Assembly: GCF_023229695.1 (NCBI RefSeq)
Contig: NZ_JALNYS010000022.1
Coordinates: 1 to 47,618, forward strand
Direction: 5' to 3'
From: Sulfuricurvum sp.
Lineage (GTDB): Bacteria; Campylobacterota; Campylobacteria; Campylobacterales; Sulfurimonadaceae
Length of the DNA: 47,618 nt
A model generated the notes under the pieces. The model was not told the origin of the DNA and made no database searches. It saw only the letters and a program-made list of their open reading frames with translations. Positions 25,513 to 33,612 of this stretch are shown piece by piece; the first letter of the stretch is position 1; each line of letters begins with the position of its first letter. Made by a program: the position numbers and the translations under genes.

Positions 25513-26176
25513 TCTGCTCGAGATCGCAGCCGCGGTCATCGCCCTCCTCATTGCCATTATCGGCCATGAAATTATGCATGGATGGGTTGCCTACAAATAC
25601 GGTGACAATACGGCAAAAGATCAAGGGCGCCTCACGATCAACCCTCTAACCCACATCGATCCGGTCGGATCGGTTCTGGTCCCTTTGATGACCTATTTTC
25701 TCCCGATGCTTCTTGGTGCCGCCAGCGGATTCATTTTCGGCTGGGCCAAACCGGTCCCCGTCAATACCCACACCGTTATCCGTAACGGCGGCTACAACGG
25801 AGCCATGCAGGTGAGTCTGGCGGGAATCGCCTACAATATCTTTTTGGCCACCCTCTCCTCCGTCATCCTCCTCTCTTTGGCCCAACCGACCGAAGCCGAC
25901 GGGATCGGGTATCTTTTCTTTTATCTGCTGATCATGAAACTGCTGCTGATCAACGTCATCTTGGCGGTTTTTAATCTTCTTCCGATTCCAAGCTTTGACG
26001 GGGCCCATTTTTTAATCTATCTCAGCCTCAAATACCGTATCAGCAAGGTTGCGGAGTTTTTCGCCAAAGCCGAACCTTATGGAATGATTGTTATCATCAT
26101 TATCTTGGTTACTCCGCTGAAAATACCGTTGGTAATTTGGCCTATTGAGACCGTTTTACATTTACTCTTACACTAA
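25493..26176 (+). CDS. M50-family site-2-type membrane metalloprotease
   Basis: 227 residues, polytopic. The zinc site HEIMH (25-29) lies in the first membrane segment, and NLLPIPSFDGAHFL holds the second motif that supplies the metal-binding Asp. This is the short, PDZ-less SpoIVFB/RseP-related subgroup; it probably cuts membrane or substrate proteins within the bilayer, substrate unknown. Two ATGs (25493 and 25499) are possible and neither has a strong ribosome site, consistent with coupling to lepB. Confidence 0.88.
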   Translation: MTMSSIDLLEIAAAVIALLIAIIGHEIMHGWVAYKYGDNTAKDQGRLTINPLTHIDPVGSVLVPLMTYFLPMLLGAASGFIFGWAKPVPVNTHTVIRNGGYNGAMQVSLAGIAYNIFLATLSSVILLSLAQPTEADGIGYLFFYLLIMKLLLINVILAVFNLLPIPSFDGAHFLIYLSLKYRISKVAEFFAKAEPYGMIVIIIILVTPLKIPLVIWPIETVLHLLLH

Positions 26177-26185
26177 GGAACGCCT

Positions 26186-26623
26186 ATGAAATTTTATATC
26201 GCGACCGATCATGCCGGAATTGATCTCAAAGACTTTACGACAGAACTGCTCCGTCAAAAAGGGCATGAAGTCATCGATCTGGGACCGTTTGACAAAGAGC
26301 GGGTCGATTATCCCGATTATGCCGTCAAAGTGTGCGAAAGTCTCCTTGCCGATCCGGCATCGCAGGGGATTTTGATCTGCGGTTCGGGAATCGGGATGTC
26401 AATGGCGGCCAATCGCTTTCACGGCATCCGCGCCGCATTATGCCATGACGCCTATACGGCAACCGTAGCACGGGGACATAATGATGCCAATGTCCTTTGT
26501 TTCGGTGAGCGGATTGTCGGAAAAGGGGTTGCCGAATCGATCCTGGATGCATGGATTGCCGGAACGTTCGAAGGGGGGCGCCATTGCGGTCGTGTTGAAA
26601 AAATAGAGGCGATCAAAGGATAA
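26186..26623 (+). CDS. rpiB: Ribose-5-phosphate isomerase B
   Basis: Interconverts ribose-5-P and ribulose-5-P in the pentose phosphate pathway. 145 residues is typical. The N-terminal DHAG motif, the catalytic cysteine in CGSGIGMS (C65) and the conserved RGHNDAN (H98) are all present. AAGGA precedes the ATG. It lies within the folD-pepA run, 9 bp after the M50 gene and 2 bp before the next gene. Confidence 0.95.
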   Translation: MKFYIATDHAGIDLKDFTTELLRQKGHEVIDLGPFDKERVDYPDYAVKVCESLLADPASQGILICGSGIGMSMAANRFHGIRAALCHDAYTATVARGHNDANVLCFGERIVGKGVAESILDAWIAGTFEGGRHCGRVEKIEAIKG

Positions 26624-26625
26624 CC

Positions 26626-26958
26626 ATGTTTCTCGAGTGGTCTTTACTCACCGTCGTCACCCTCGGCGCCCTCTTCTTTTTGGTGAAAATGTTCTATTTT
26701 CGCAGTATCACCGTCAAAGAGCAGCGCACAAGCGAAATGATGAAACTGACCCTCAAAGAGGCCGAAATTCTGATTCGAAAATATCAGATTCAGCTCCAGC
26801 GTGCATTAGGGAATGTCGATATTTTAAGCGAAGAGCTCAACAATATGCGAAATGAGCTCAAAACCCTCAAAAGCCGCAATTCCAAACATCGTGTAGAGAC
26901 GGACCGTCTCCAAAATAAAATCAAAGAGCTTGAAGGGCGCATTGACGCGCTGATATAA
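26626..26958 (+). CDS. Small membrane-anchored coiled-coil protein
   Basis: 110 residues. One N-terminal membrane helix (SLLTVVTLGALFFLVKMFYF) is followed by an unbroken charged helix with heptad spacing (ILSEELNNMRNELKTLKSRN), so a membrane-tethered coiled coil is likely. No enzymatic motif. It is squeezed between rpiB and apt with 2 and 18 bp, which argues for a real, co-expressed gene. Function unknown; a scaffold role is only a guess. Confidence 0.8.
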   Translation: MFLEWSLLTVVTLGALFFLVKMFYFRSITVKEQRTSEMMKLTLKEAEILIRKYQIQLQRALGNVDILSEELNNMRNELKTLKSRNSKHRVETDRLQNKIKELEGRIDALI

Positions 26959-26976
26959 CAGATGAAAGGAAACTGT

Positions 26977-27525
26977 ATGACCCTGACCATCCAAGAGAAA
27001 ACATTTTTAATGAACTCCATTCGGGATATCGTCGATTTTCCGAAGCCGGGAATCGTATTCAAAGACATTACAACCCTTTTGGCGGACAAAGAGGCGTATG
27101 GGGTGCTAATGAAGCATCTTCAAGAGCGTTACGCCTCCTATGAGCTGACCCATGTTGCCGGGATTGATGCACGCGGTTTTATCTTCGGTGCTGCACTGGC
27201 ACAAATGCTCGGAATCGGGTTTGTCCCTATCCGAAAAAAAGGGAAGCTCCCGTATACGACCGTATCGGAAAAATATACTCTCGAATACGGCGTGGACGAA
27301 GTGGAGGTTCATATCGACGCTTTTTCCAACATTGATTCTCCGAAAGTTCTTTTGATCGATGATCTGATTGCTACCGGCGGCACGGCGTATGCTGCGGCAA
27401 ATCTCATTAACAAGGTGGGAGCTGAATGTGTCGAAGCCTGTTTTATTATGGGGCTCGATTTTTTAAGCGGACAGTCAAAACTCCGCGATATTGTCAACGT
27501 TTATACCGTGATTGGAGTCGATTAA
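26977..27525 (+). CDS. apt: Adenine phosphoribosyltransferase
   Basis: Salvages adenine to AMP using PRPP, in the cytoplasm. 182 residues from the ATG behind GAAAGGA (6-nt spacer); an in-frame ATG 15 bp upstream has poorer spacing. Signatures: FPKPGIVFKDIT near the N-terminus, AGIDARGFIFGAALA, RKKGKLPYTT, and the PRPP site VLLIDDLIATGGTA. The stop codon overlaps the trpB start (TAATG). Confidence 0.96.
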   Translation: MTLTIQEKTFLMNSIRDIVDFPKPGIVFKDITTLLADKEAYGVLMKHLQERYASYELTHVAGIDARGFIFGAALAQMLGIGFVPIRKKGKLPYTTVSEKYTLEYGVDEVEVHIDAFSNIDSPKVLLIDDLIATGGTAYAAANLINKVGAECVEACFIMGLDFLSGQSKLRDIVNVYTVIGVD

Positions 27526-28721
27526 TGTACATACCAAAGCCTTCTGCTTTTGATCCTATCGAAGGGCATTTCGGTATTTTCGGCGGCCGTTATGTTCCGG
27601 AGACCCTGATGCCTGCTCTGCTTGAACTGGAAAAGGCCTACAAAGAGATCCGTTTCGACACAACGTTCTGGAAAGAGGTAGACGGCTACCTTACCGATTA
27701 TGTCGGTCGGCCCAGCCCCCTCTATTATGCCGCCAACCTCTCTGAAGAGCTTGGGGCGAAAATCTACCTAAAGCGGGAAGATTTAAACCATACGGGTGCC
27801 CATAAAGTCAATAACGTTATCGCTCAGGGGCTGATGGCCAAACGTCTGGGGAAAAAGAAAGTCATTGCCGAAACGGGAGCCGGGCAACACGGTGTCGCTA
27901 CGGCGACCATCGCCGCTTTGCTCGGTCTCGAATGCGAAATCTTTATGGGGGCCAAAGATGTTGCCCGTCAGGAGCTGAACGTCTTTCGGATGAAACTCCT
28001 CGGGGCAAAAGTCCATCCGGTCGAGAGCGGTTCAAAAACCCTCAAAGATGCGATGAACGATGCGATCCGTCACTGGGTCACCCATGCACGCGACACCTTC
28101 TATATCATCGGCACCGTCGCCGGGCCTCACCCTTATCCGATGATGGTACGCGATTTTCAGGCGATTATCGGATGCGAAGCGCGTGCTCAGATTCTGGAGA
28201 AAGAGAACCGTCTTCCCGATTACGTTATTGCCTGTATCGGCGGAGGTTCAAATGCGATCGGTTCATTTCAACACTTTTTAGAAGACAAAGAGGTCCGATG
28301 CATCGGGATCGAAGCGGGAGGACTTGGGGTTGATACCGACAAACACGGCTGTTCGCTCCTGAAAGGACGGCCGGGTGTATTGCACGGGCAAATGAGCTAT
28401 CTGCTGCAAGACGATGACGGTCAAATCCTTGAAGCCCACTCGATCTCTGCCGGTCTCGATTACCCGGGTATCGGCCCCGAACACGCTTTTCACAAAGAAA
28501 ACGGGAGCGTCAGCTACGATAATATTACCGATCAAGAGGCATTGGACGCGTTCGTATGGCTCAGCCGTGCCGAGGGGATCATCCCCGCTTTTGAATCTTC
28601 TCATGCCGTTGCCTATCTTAAAAAGATGGAAAACATTAAAGACAAACTCATTATCGTCACCATCTCCGGACGCGGTGACAAGGATATGATACAAGCAAAA
28701 GAGATGTTAAAATTTGACTGA
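27525..28721 (+). CDS. trpB: Tryptophan synthase beta chain
   Basis: PLP enzyme joining indole and serine to make tryptophan. 398 residues. The PLP lysine is in HTGAHKVNN (K94), the phosphate-binding loop is GGGSNAIG, and the substrate region ETGAGQHGVA is intact. These are features of the standard TrpB1 type that works with TrpA. The start overlaps the apt stop by one base, indicating coupling. No trpA or other trp gene is next to it, so the pathway is dispersed. Confidence 0.97.
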   Translation: MYIPKPSAFDPIEGHFGIFGGRYVPETLMPALLELEKAYKEIRFDTTFWKEVDGYLTDYVGRPSPLYYAANLSEELGAKIYLKREDLNHTGAHKVNNVIAQGLMAKRLGKKKVIAETGAGQHGVATATIAALLGLECEIFMGAKDVARQELNVFRMKLLGAKVHPVESGSKTLKDAMNDAIRHWVTHARDTFYIIGTVAGPHPYPMMVRDFQAIIGCEARAQILEKENRLPDYVIACIGGGSNAIGSFQHFLEDKEVRCIGIEAGGLGVDTDKHGCSLLKGRPGVLHGQMSYLLQDDDGQILEAHSISAGLDYPGIGPEHAFHKENGSVSYDNITDQEALDAFVWLSRAEGIIPAFESSHAVAYLKKMENIKDKLIIVTISGRGDKDMIQAKEMLKFD

Positions 28722-28739
28722 TTTTACCCCTCCGATAAC

Positions 28740-28781
28740 GTTAAGAGCCCCCGTGGCTAACTCAAAAAGGGTTTACCCTTT
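28740..28781 (+). terminator. Two adjacent hairpins between trpB and dedA
   Basis: A first stem pairs AGCC with GGCT extended by GTT/AAC; the second is a perfect AAAGGGT-TT-ACCCTTT. No T-run follows. They could attenuate transcription into dedA or protect the upstream transcript. Confidence 0.4.
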
Positions 28782-28807
28782 AGGTATCTCAATAAAAAAG
28801 AGGGTTG

Positions 28808-29401
28808 ATGGAACATCTTTTCTTAGAATGGCTTAAAGAATACGGCTATATTGTCCTCTTTGCCTGGAGCATATTAGAAGGGGAACTGGGGCTGATTATG
28901 GCCGGTATCATGTCTCATACCGGACACATGATATTAGGAATTGCCATTCTCGTCGGTGCTTTCGGAGGGTTTATCGGGGATCAGATCTATTTTTACATCG
29001 GACGCTACAACAAAGGTTTTATCCAACGTAAATTCCATTCCCAGCGCCGGAAATTTGCCATCGCCCACCTCCTTCTCAAAAAATACGGATGGCCTATCAT
29101 TTTCGTTCAGCGCTACATGTACGGAATGCGTACCGTTATCCCGATGGCCATCGGTTTGACCAAATATTCGGGGCGGCAGTTTGCGATCATCAATTTCATC
29201 AGTGCCCTCTTTTGGGCATCCATGACGATTATCCCGGCATACTATTACGGTGCGGAGATTTTGGAAATTCTCAAATGGATTAAATCACACTGGTACGCCG
29301 CAATTCCTCTTATTATCACTGTCGTCACTACTGTTTTGTATTATTTAAACCGACTGGAAAAAAATCTTTTGGAGAAACGCCGTGAACGTAAAACTCGTTA
29401 A
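28808..29401 (+). CDS. DedA-family inner-membrane protein
   Basis: 197 residues with about five hydrophobic segments. The DedA/SNARE-associated pattern is clear: EYGYIVLFAWSILEGELGLIMAG, then GAFGGFIGDQIYFYIGRY, then RYMYGMRTVIPMAIGLTKY (the conserved Arg-rich loop). Members act in lipid-carrier recycling and membrane homeostasis. The ATG sits behind AGAGGG. The 3' end overlaps pepA by 20 bp, so the two are co-translated or tightly coupled. Confidence 0.87.
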   Translation: MEHLFLEWLKEYGYIVLFAWSILEGELGLIMAGIMSHTGHMILGIAILVGAFGGFIGDQIYFYIGRYNKGFIQRKFHSQRRKFAIAHLLLKKYGWPIIFVQRYMYGMRTVIPMAIGLTKYSGRQFAIINFISALFWASMTIIPAYYYGAEILEILKWIKSHWYAAIPLIITVVTTVLYYLNRLEKNLLEKRRERKTR

Positions 29402-30815
29402 TCAACCCCTTAACCTCATCGAAGCCGATTTAACCGTCGAGTTTCTTACTGCACAACAATTGGAGTCCCATCCCCACCATAAACTTCTGACACTAGCCGG
29501 ATTCAAAGCCGATTCGGAACAGATCTGTCCGCTGCATGAACACCGTCTGCTGCTCTGCGGGATCGCTGACGAAGAGAGCGAATCGTTGCGAAGCGCTATG
29601 GCTGCCGTCATCCGAACGGCTATGGGCTACGGTTACGAATCTCTCAAGCTTGCCCAATATTCCGAAACGGCATTTGCCCCACTGATCGAAGGGGCTGTAC
29701 TGGGAAGCTATAAATTTGAATTCTATAAATCGGCCCCCAAGCCTTCGGCATTGCGCGAGGTGCTCTTTTCCACTGAATCTTCAGACGGCTCCGTTCTCGA
29801 TGAAACCCTCCTTCAAACGGTTCTTACCCAAACGCTGATCATCGCAAAAGCGACCAATTTTGTCCGAACCTTAGTGAATCAGACACCCGATGACATGACC
29901 CCGCTCAGAATGGCAATGACCGCCGATACCTTGTCAAAAAGTAATAATCTTGAGTGCACCATCCTCGATCCGAACGGTCTCGAAGACGAAGGGATGCTTG
30001 CCATGCTCTCCGTCGGTCGCGGTTCCGCCCATCCGCCGCAGCTCATCCATCTGGCGTATAAACCCGAAAATCCGAAAAAAGTGATTACCCTCGTCGGTAA
30101 AGGACTCACCTACGACAGCGGCGGGTTGAGCCTTAAAGGGGCAGCTTCGATGGTAACGATGAAAATGGACAAAGCCGGCGGTTGTGCCGTGATGGGGATT
30201 ATCAAAGCGGTGAGTGAGCTAAAACTGGATATCGAAGTGCACGCTATTGTGGGCGCGGTAGAAAACATGATCAGCGGAAATGCCTACAAACCCGATGATG
30301 TCCTCCGCGCCAAAAACGGTAAAACGATCGAGGTACGCAACACCGATGCCGAAGGGCGCCTCGTTCTCGCCGATGTTCTGGGATATGCGCAAGAAAAGGT
30401 CAAAAGCGATTACCTCTTTGATTATGCGACCCTCACCGGTGCTTGCATGGTAGCCCTCGGACCCTATACGACAGGGGTAATGGGACACAACGAAGCACTC
30501 AAACAAGCGTGGGTCAAAGCGGGAGCCTCTGCCGGTGAGTACTGCGGTATCCTCCCCTTCAACCGCCATCTCAAAAAACTGATCAAAAGCGACCTCGCCG
30601 ATGTGTGCAACGTCTCGTCCAAACCCTACGGCGGAGCGATAACGGCGGCACTCTTTCTCGATAACTTTATCGATGAGGATATGAAGGACAAATGGGTCCA
30701 CTTCGACATCGCAGGCTCGGCCTACACCGAAAGCGCGTGGGATGTCCATACCTACGGCGGTACGGGTGCGGGGGTACGGATGAGCCTTAACTGGTTGATG
30801 GAACAGTGTAAATAA
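29382..30815 (+). CDS. pepA: Leucyl aminopeptidase (M17)
   Basis: Removes N-terminal residues from peptides, cytoplasmic, two metal ions. 477 residues from a GTG behind TTGGAG. Catalytic signatures: VGKGLTYDSGGLSLKG, the M17 hallmark NTDAEGRL and DYATLTGACMVALG. Last gene of the plus-strand run that begins at folD. The N-terminal domain is divergent, as usual. Confidence 0.95.
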   Translation: MNVKLVNQPLNLIEADLTVEFLTAQQLESHPHHKLLTLAGFKADSEQICPLHEHRLLLCGIADEESESLRSAMAAVIRTAMGYGYESLKLAQYSETAFAPLIEGAVLGSYKFEFYKSAPKPSALREVLFSTESSDGSVLDETLLQTVLTQTLIIAKATNFVRTLVNQTPDDMTPLRMAMTADTLSKSNNLECTILDPNGLEDEGMLAMLSVGRGSAHPPQLIHLAYKPENPKKVITLVGKGLTYDSGGLSLKGAASMVTMKMDKAGGCAVMGIIKAVSELKLDIEVHAIVGAVENMISGNAYKPDDVLRAKNGKTIEVRNTDAEGRLVLADVLGYAQEKVKSDYLFDYATLTGACMVALGPYTTGVMGHNEALKQAWVKAGASAGEYCGILPFNRHLKKLIKSDLADVCNVSSKPYGGAITAALFLDNFIDEDMKDKWVHFDIAGSAYTESAWDVHTYGGTGAGVRMSLNWLMEQCK

Positions 30816-30824
30816 ACTCTCTTC

Positions 30825-30853
30825 TTGACTTTGTATCTCAATTGAGATACAAT
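30825..30853 (+). promoter_or_regulatory. Promoter with embedded palindromic operator for the dinJ-yafQ pair
   Basis: A -35 box TTGACT (30825-30830) and -10 box TACAAT (30848-30853) are separated by exactly 17 bp. The spacer plus the first -10 bases form a perfect 22-bp inverted repeat (30831-30852) with half-site TTGTATCTCAA. A bound antitoxin would block RNA polymerase, the usual autoregulation of RelB/DinJ operons. Confidence 0.85.
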
Positions 30854-30879
30854 TCAACCATCAAGACAAAGGAGATGCC

Positions 30880-31137
30880 ATGTCAAAAAGTACAATGATA
30901 CACGCACGCATCGAACCTGCATTAAAACACGATGCTGAACAAATGTTGAGTGAATTAGGGTTAAATATGACTCAGGCGATCACCCTGTTTTTGCAGCAAG
31001 TACGACTCAATCGGGGACTTCCATTTGAAGTAAAACTGCCAACGCCCCAAACACAAAAAGCGCTTGATGAATTAGATAAACGAGAGGGAAAAAAGTTTTC
31101 AACTATTGATGATCTGTTTGATGATTTAGAAAACTAA
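30880..31137 (+). CDS. dinJ: RelB/DinJ-family antitoxin
   Basis: 85 residues. The N-terminal ribbon-helix-helix (TMIHARIEPALKHDAEQMLSELGLNMTQAITLFLQQV) is the DinJ/RelB DNA-binding and dimer domain. The C-terminal tail (KKFSTIDDLFDDLEN) should wrap the toxin. AAAGGAG precedes the ATG. It is 1 bp upstream of the toxin gene and under the palindromic promoter just described. Confidence 0.92.
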   Translation: MSKSTMIHARIEPALKHDAEQMLSELGLNMTQAITLFLQQVRLNRGLPFEVKLPTPQTQKALDELDKREGKKFSTIDDLFDDLEN

Positions 31138-31138
31138 A

Positions 31139-31411
31139 ATGCTTGATATTTTTAGAACCAGCGGTTTTAAATCAGACTTCAAAAAACTCTCAAATGATGA
31201 CAAAGAGCGATTAAAAACCGTATTGCTCCGCCTGATGGCTCTGGAAATATTGGAAGAAAAATATCGAAATCATCCCTTGATCGGTAATTACAAAGGGTGC
31301 TTTGACTGTCATCTCAAACCCGATTTACTTCTGATTTATAAAATAGATAACGAGCTAAATGAGTTACAGCTTGTACGGATCGGATCACATTCCGAACTTT
31401 TCAAAAAATAA
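31139..31411 (+). CDS. yafQ: YafQ-family mRNA interferase toxin
   Basis: 90 residues of the RelE superfamily. The YafQ pattern is visible: KSDFKKL at the start, NHPLIGNYKGCFDCHLKPDLLLIY (the two catalytic-region His and the Asp) and IGSHSELF at the end holding the C-terminal His/Phe. It should cut mRNA on the ribosome when not bound by the antitoxin. The position of YafQ's Trp next to the Asp is Leu here. Confidence 0.92.
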   Translation: MLDIFRTSGFKSDFKKLSNDDKERLKTVLLRLMALEILEEKYRNHPLIGNYKGCFDCHLKPDLLLIYKIDNELNELQLVRIGSHSELFKK

Positions 31412-31433
31412 TTTTGCCTTTGTTCTCTCGTCT

Positions 31434-31470
31434 TTCCCGACTTCACGTGCCCTTTAGGGTAGATCGGGAA
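31434..31470. terminator. Bidirectional terminator between the toxin and the convergent antitoxin gene
   Basis: Outer stem TTCCCGA/TCGGGAA, inner stem CCCT-TT-AGGG, with CTTTTT downstream on the plus strand. Placed between two converging genes. Confidence 0.6.
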
Positions 31471-31471
31471 T

Positions 31472-31690
31472 CTAGCTTTTTCCTTGAAACTTCTTCAATA
31501 ATAATTCGTATGAAATCGTCTCTTCATTTTTTCGTTCATCAAAGGCTTTTAGATCAGAAGCATCCTCTCGAAATGCATCGATGATGATAACATTGACCAT
31601 CGATGAGACCGATTCTGATATTTCTAATGCTTTGAGTTTGAGGAGTTTTAGAATGTCCTCATCTAAAATGATGGTAGTACGAACCCGCAT
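31472..31690 (-). CDS. Orphan ribbon-helix-helix antitoxin-like protein, copy A
   Basis: 72 residues, beginning MRVRTTIILDEDILKLLKLKA, a CopG-type ribbon-helix-helix that binds DNA as a dimer; the tail (SYELLLKKFQGKS) may bind a toxin. AGAGGGG precedes the ATG. No toxin follows on its strand, so it is an orphan. It is nearly identical to the gene at 33238-33462, with about 210 bp of coding plus upstream sequence conserved in the same orientation. Confidence 0.82.
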   Translation of the reverse strand: MRVRTTIILDEDILKLLKLKALEISESVSSMVNVIIIDAFREDASDLKAFDERKNEETISYELLLKKFQGKS

Positions 31691-31835
31691 ACTATCCCCT
31701 CTTCTTAGTGCATTCTAGCATAATTGCATCATTAAAGAATTTAAGACTTCTATAGTAAAATAAATTAAAATTGTTTATTAATATTTTTTATTTACTTCAT
31801 ATAAACATTAATATACCAAACCAGTAAGGTTAAAT

Positions 31836-32447
31836 ATGAATCCACATATTACTATAATGTACGAAGAAGATTTCTCAGAATCAATATTTGATGAATTCAT
31901 TGATACATTATCTTCTAACAATTTATCTATTCAACTTTTACCAAGAGAAAAGAGTGGACCTTTTGCAGGGGTTGAATGGTTACTACCAACTGCCGTTATA
32001 GCATATATCAGTAAATCCTATTTTGATGGGTTTTTAAATGAAATGGGAAAAGATCACTATAATCTCTTAAAAAAAGGGTTTTTATCATTAAAAGAAAATT
32101 TAGTTGGTTCAAAAGCTCCGAATGTAACGTTAGTCACATCAAGTTTCTCGGAAAATAAAGTAAAAAAGGACAATCCTTATTCATTTACATTTTCCATTAT
32201 ATCCGATGCAGATGATAATAAAAAATTTAAATTATTAATTAAAAAAGATATTTCTGATGATGAATATAATAAAACTATTGATTCATTTTTAACGTTTTTA
32301 CAAAAATATCATAATGAAACTTTAAATGATGAAATGCGAGCTGAAATCAAACAAAATACTTTTTCAAATACTACCTTAGTAGCTTTTAATCTAGAAACAG
32401 ATGAACTTATATTCGTTAATCCAATTCCACAAAGAAAAAAAGCATAA
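31836..32447 (+). CDS. AT-rich orphan gene of unknown function
   Basis: 203 residues, not recognised. Composition is visibly AT-richer than the neighbours (many AAT/ATT/AAA codons), suggesting acquisition. Around residues 45-65 a hydrophobic stretch (VEWLLPTAVIAYISKSYF) could be one membrane helix or a buried strand. The middle is Lys/Asp-rich with beta-like strands. Preceded by CCAGTAAGG, a modest ribosome site. It lies between duplicated antitoxin genes, so it may be cargo of that small island. Confidence 0.7.
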   Translation: MNPHITIMYEEDFSESIFDEFIDTLSSNNLSIQLLPREKSGPFAGVEWLLPTAVIAYISKSYFDGFLNEMGKDHYNLLKKGFLSLKENLVGSKAPNVTLVTSSFSENKVKKDNPYSFTFSIISDADDNKKFKLLIKKDISDDEYNKTIDSFLTFLQKYHNETLNDEMRAEIKQNTFSNTTLVAFNLETDELIFVNPIPQRKKA

Positions 32448-32613
32448 CAAGTCATTAGTACATTATTCATTTAAAAGGATTACATATATGAGTGCATTAC
32501 CATTTGATGGGAGAGACCTTGAAACACTAAGTAAAGAATATATACTATATTCTCAATCAGTCTATATTAAGTCTTTATTTGGTACCATATCTCACTATAA
32601 AAAAGGATTTATT

Positions 32614-32883
32614 ATGAATTTAGCCACCGATATTCGCCCTATCAGCTATCTCAAATCCAAAACTGCCGATGCCCTTTCGTACGTAAACGATTCGCATCGC
32701 CCCCTTATCATCACCCAAAACGGTGAGGCAAAAGCGGTTATCCAAGACATCGAAAGCTACCAAAAGATGCAAAATGCCTTAGCATTATTAAAACTCATGG
32801 CACAAAGCGAAGAGGATATAAAAAACAATCGTTTCGAGTCTCAAGAGAGCTTTTTCGAAAAAATTGAGCAAAAATTAGCATAA
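32614..32883 (+). CDS. Phd/YefM-type antitoxin
   Basis: 89 residues. The N-terminus (TDIRPISYLKSKTADALSYV ... RPLIITQNGEAKAVIQDIESYQ) is the Phd/YefM DNA-binding fold; the C-terminal tail is charged and helical. AAAAGGA precedes the ATG. The frame is open upstream to an ATG at 32488 (after AAAAGG), but that extension is AT-rich and unlike the family, so I use the shorter form. Its stop overlaps the toxin start by one base (TAATG). Confidence 0.9.
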   Translation: MNLATDIRPISYLKSKTADALSYVNDSHRPLIITQNGEAKAVIQDIESYQKMQNALALLKLMAQSEEDIKNNRFESQESFFEKIEQKLA

Positions 32884-33206
32884 TGACCTTTAGCGTTTTT
32901 TGGACGGAAACAGCACAAAGGGATCTCTCTGCTCTCGCAGACCACATCTACCAAGAGTCTCCTCAAAATGCCCGTAACATCTTTCTCACCATTCGCGAAC
33001 GTGCCGAAAACCTTAACCGATTTCCCGAAAGAGGACGAGTCGTCCCTGAACTCGCCGATATTGGACTTTTTACCTATCGTGAACTTATCATTGAGAGATG
33101 GAGACTCATCTATAAAATCAATAAGGATCACGTTTTTGTGACGGCGCTGTTCGATAGCAGACAAAATATGGAGGATATTTTATTTCAACGTCTCATTAGA
33201 AAATAA
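32883..33206 (+). CDS. ParE/RelE-type toxin
   Basis: 107 residues of the plasmid-stabilisation ParE/RelE superfamily: FWTETAQRDLSALADHIYQESPQNARNI, LNRFPERGRVVPEL, YRELIIERWRLIYKI, and VFVTALFDSRQNME at the C-terminus. ParE members inhibit DNA gyrase, RelE members cut mRNA; sequence alone favours ParE. Coupled to the antitoxin by the TAATG overlap. Confidence 0.92.
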   Translation: MTFSVFWTETAQRDLSALADHIYQESPQNARNIFLTIRERAENLNRFPERGRVVPELADIGLFTYRELIIERWRLIYKINKDHVFVTALFDSRQNMEDILFQRLIRK

Positions 33207-33237
33207 TTAATAGATTTCTTGAATAATGCCGTTTTAA

Positions 33238-33462
33238 TTATAGCTTTCCACTCACTTGAAACTTCTGTAATAATAATTCGTATGAAATCGTCTCTTCATT
33301 TTTTCGTTCATCAAAGGCTTTTAGATCAGAAGCATCCTCTCGAAATGCATCGATGATGATAGCATTGACCAACGATGAGACCAATTCTGATGTGTCTAAT
33401 GCTTTAAATTTGAGGAGTTTGAGGATGTCCTCATCGAGGGTAATGGTGGTGCGTACACTCAT
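33238..33462 (-). CDS. Orphan ribbon-helix-helix antitoxin-like protein, copy B
   Basis: 74 residues from the ATG behind AAAAGGAG, beginning MSVRTTITLDEDILKLLKFKA. It differs from copy A at about a dozen positions and has a different last few residues. A TATAAT box lies just upstream on the same strand. Again no toxin follows on its strand. The pair of copies brackets 1.5 kb holding the AT-rich orphan and the ParE-type pair. Confidence 0.83.
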   Translation of the reverse strand: MSVRTTITLDEDILKLLKFKALDTSELVSSLVNAIIIDAFREDASDLKAFDERKNEETISYELLLQKFQVSGKL

Positions 33463-33612
33463 ACTATCTCCTTTTTGTGTATTATAGCATAAAGTCATCA
33501 CTGCATTATGATGACAAAACACCTTTCCTCTCCCCTCAGTCCCCACTCAACAACTTTTCATTATAATTGCACTAATCATAGAGCAATCGTATAACAATCA
33601 AGGAAACATAAA

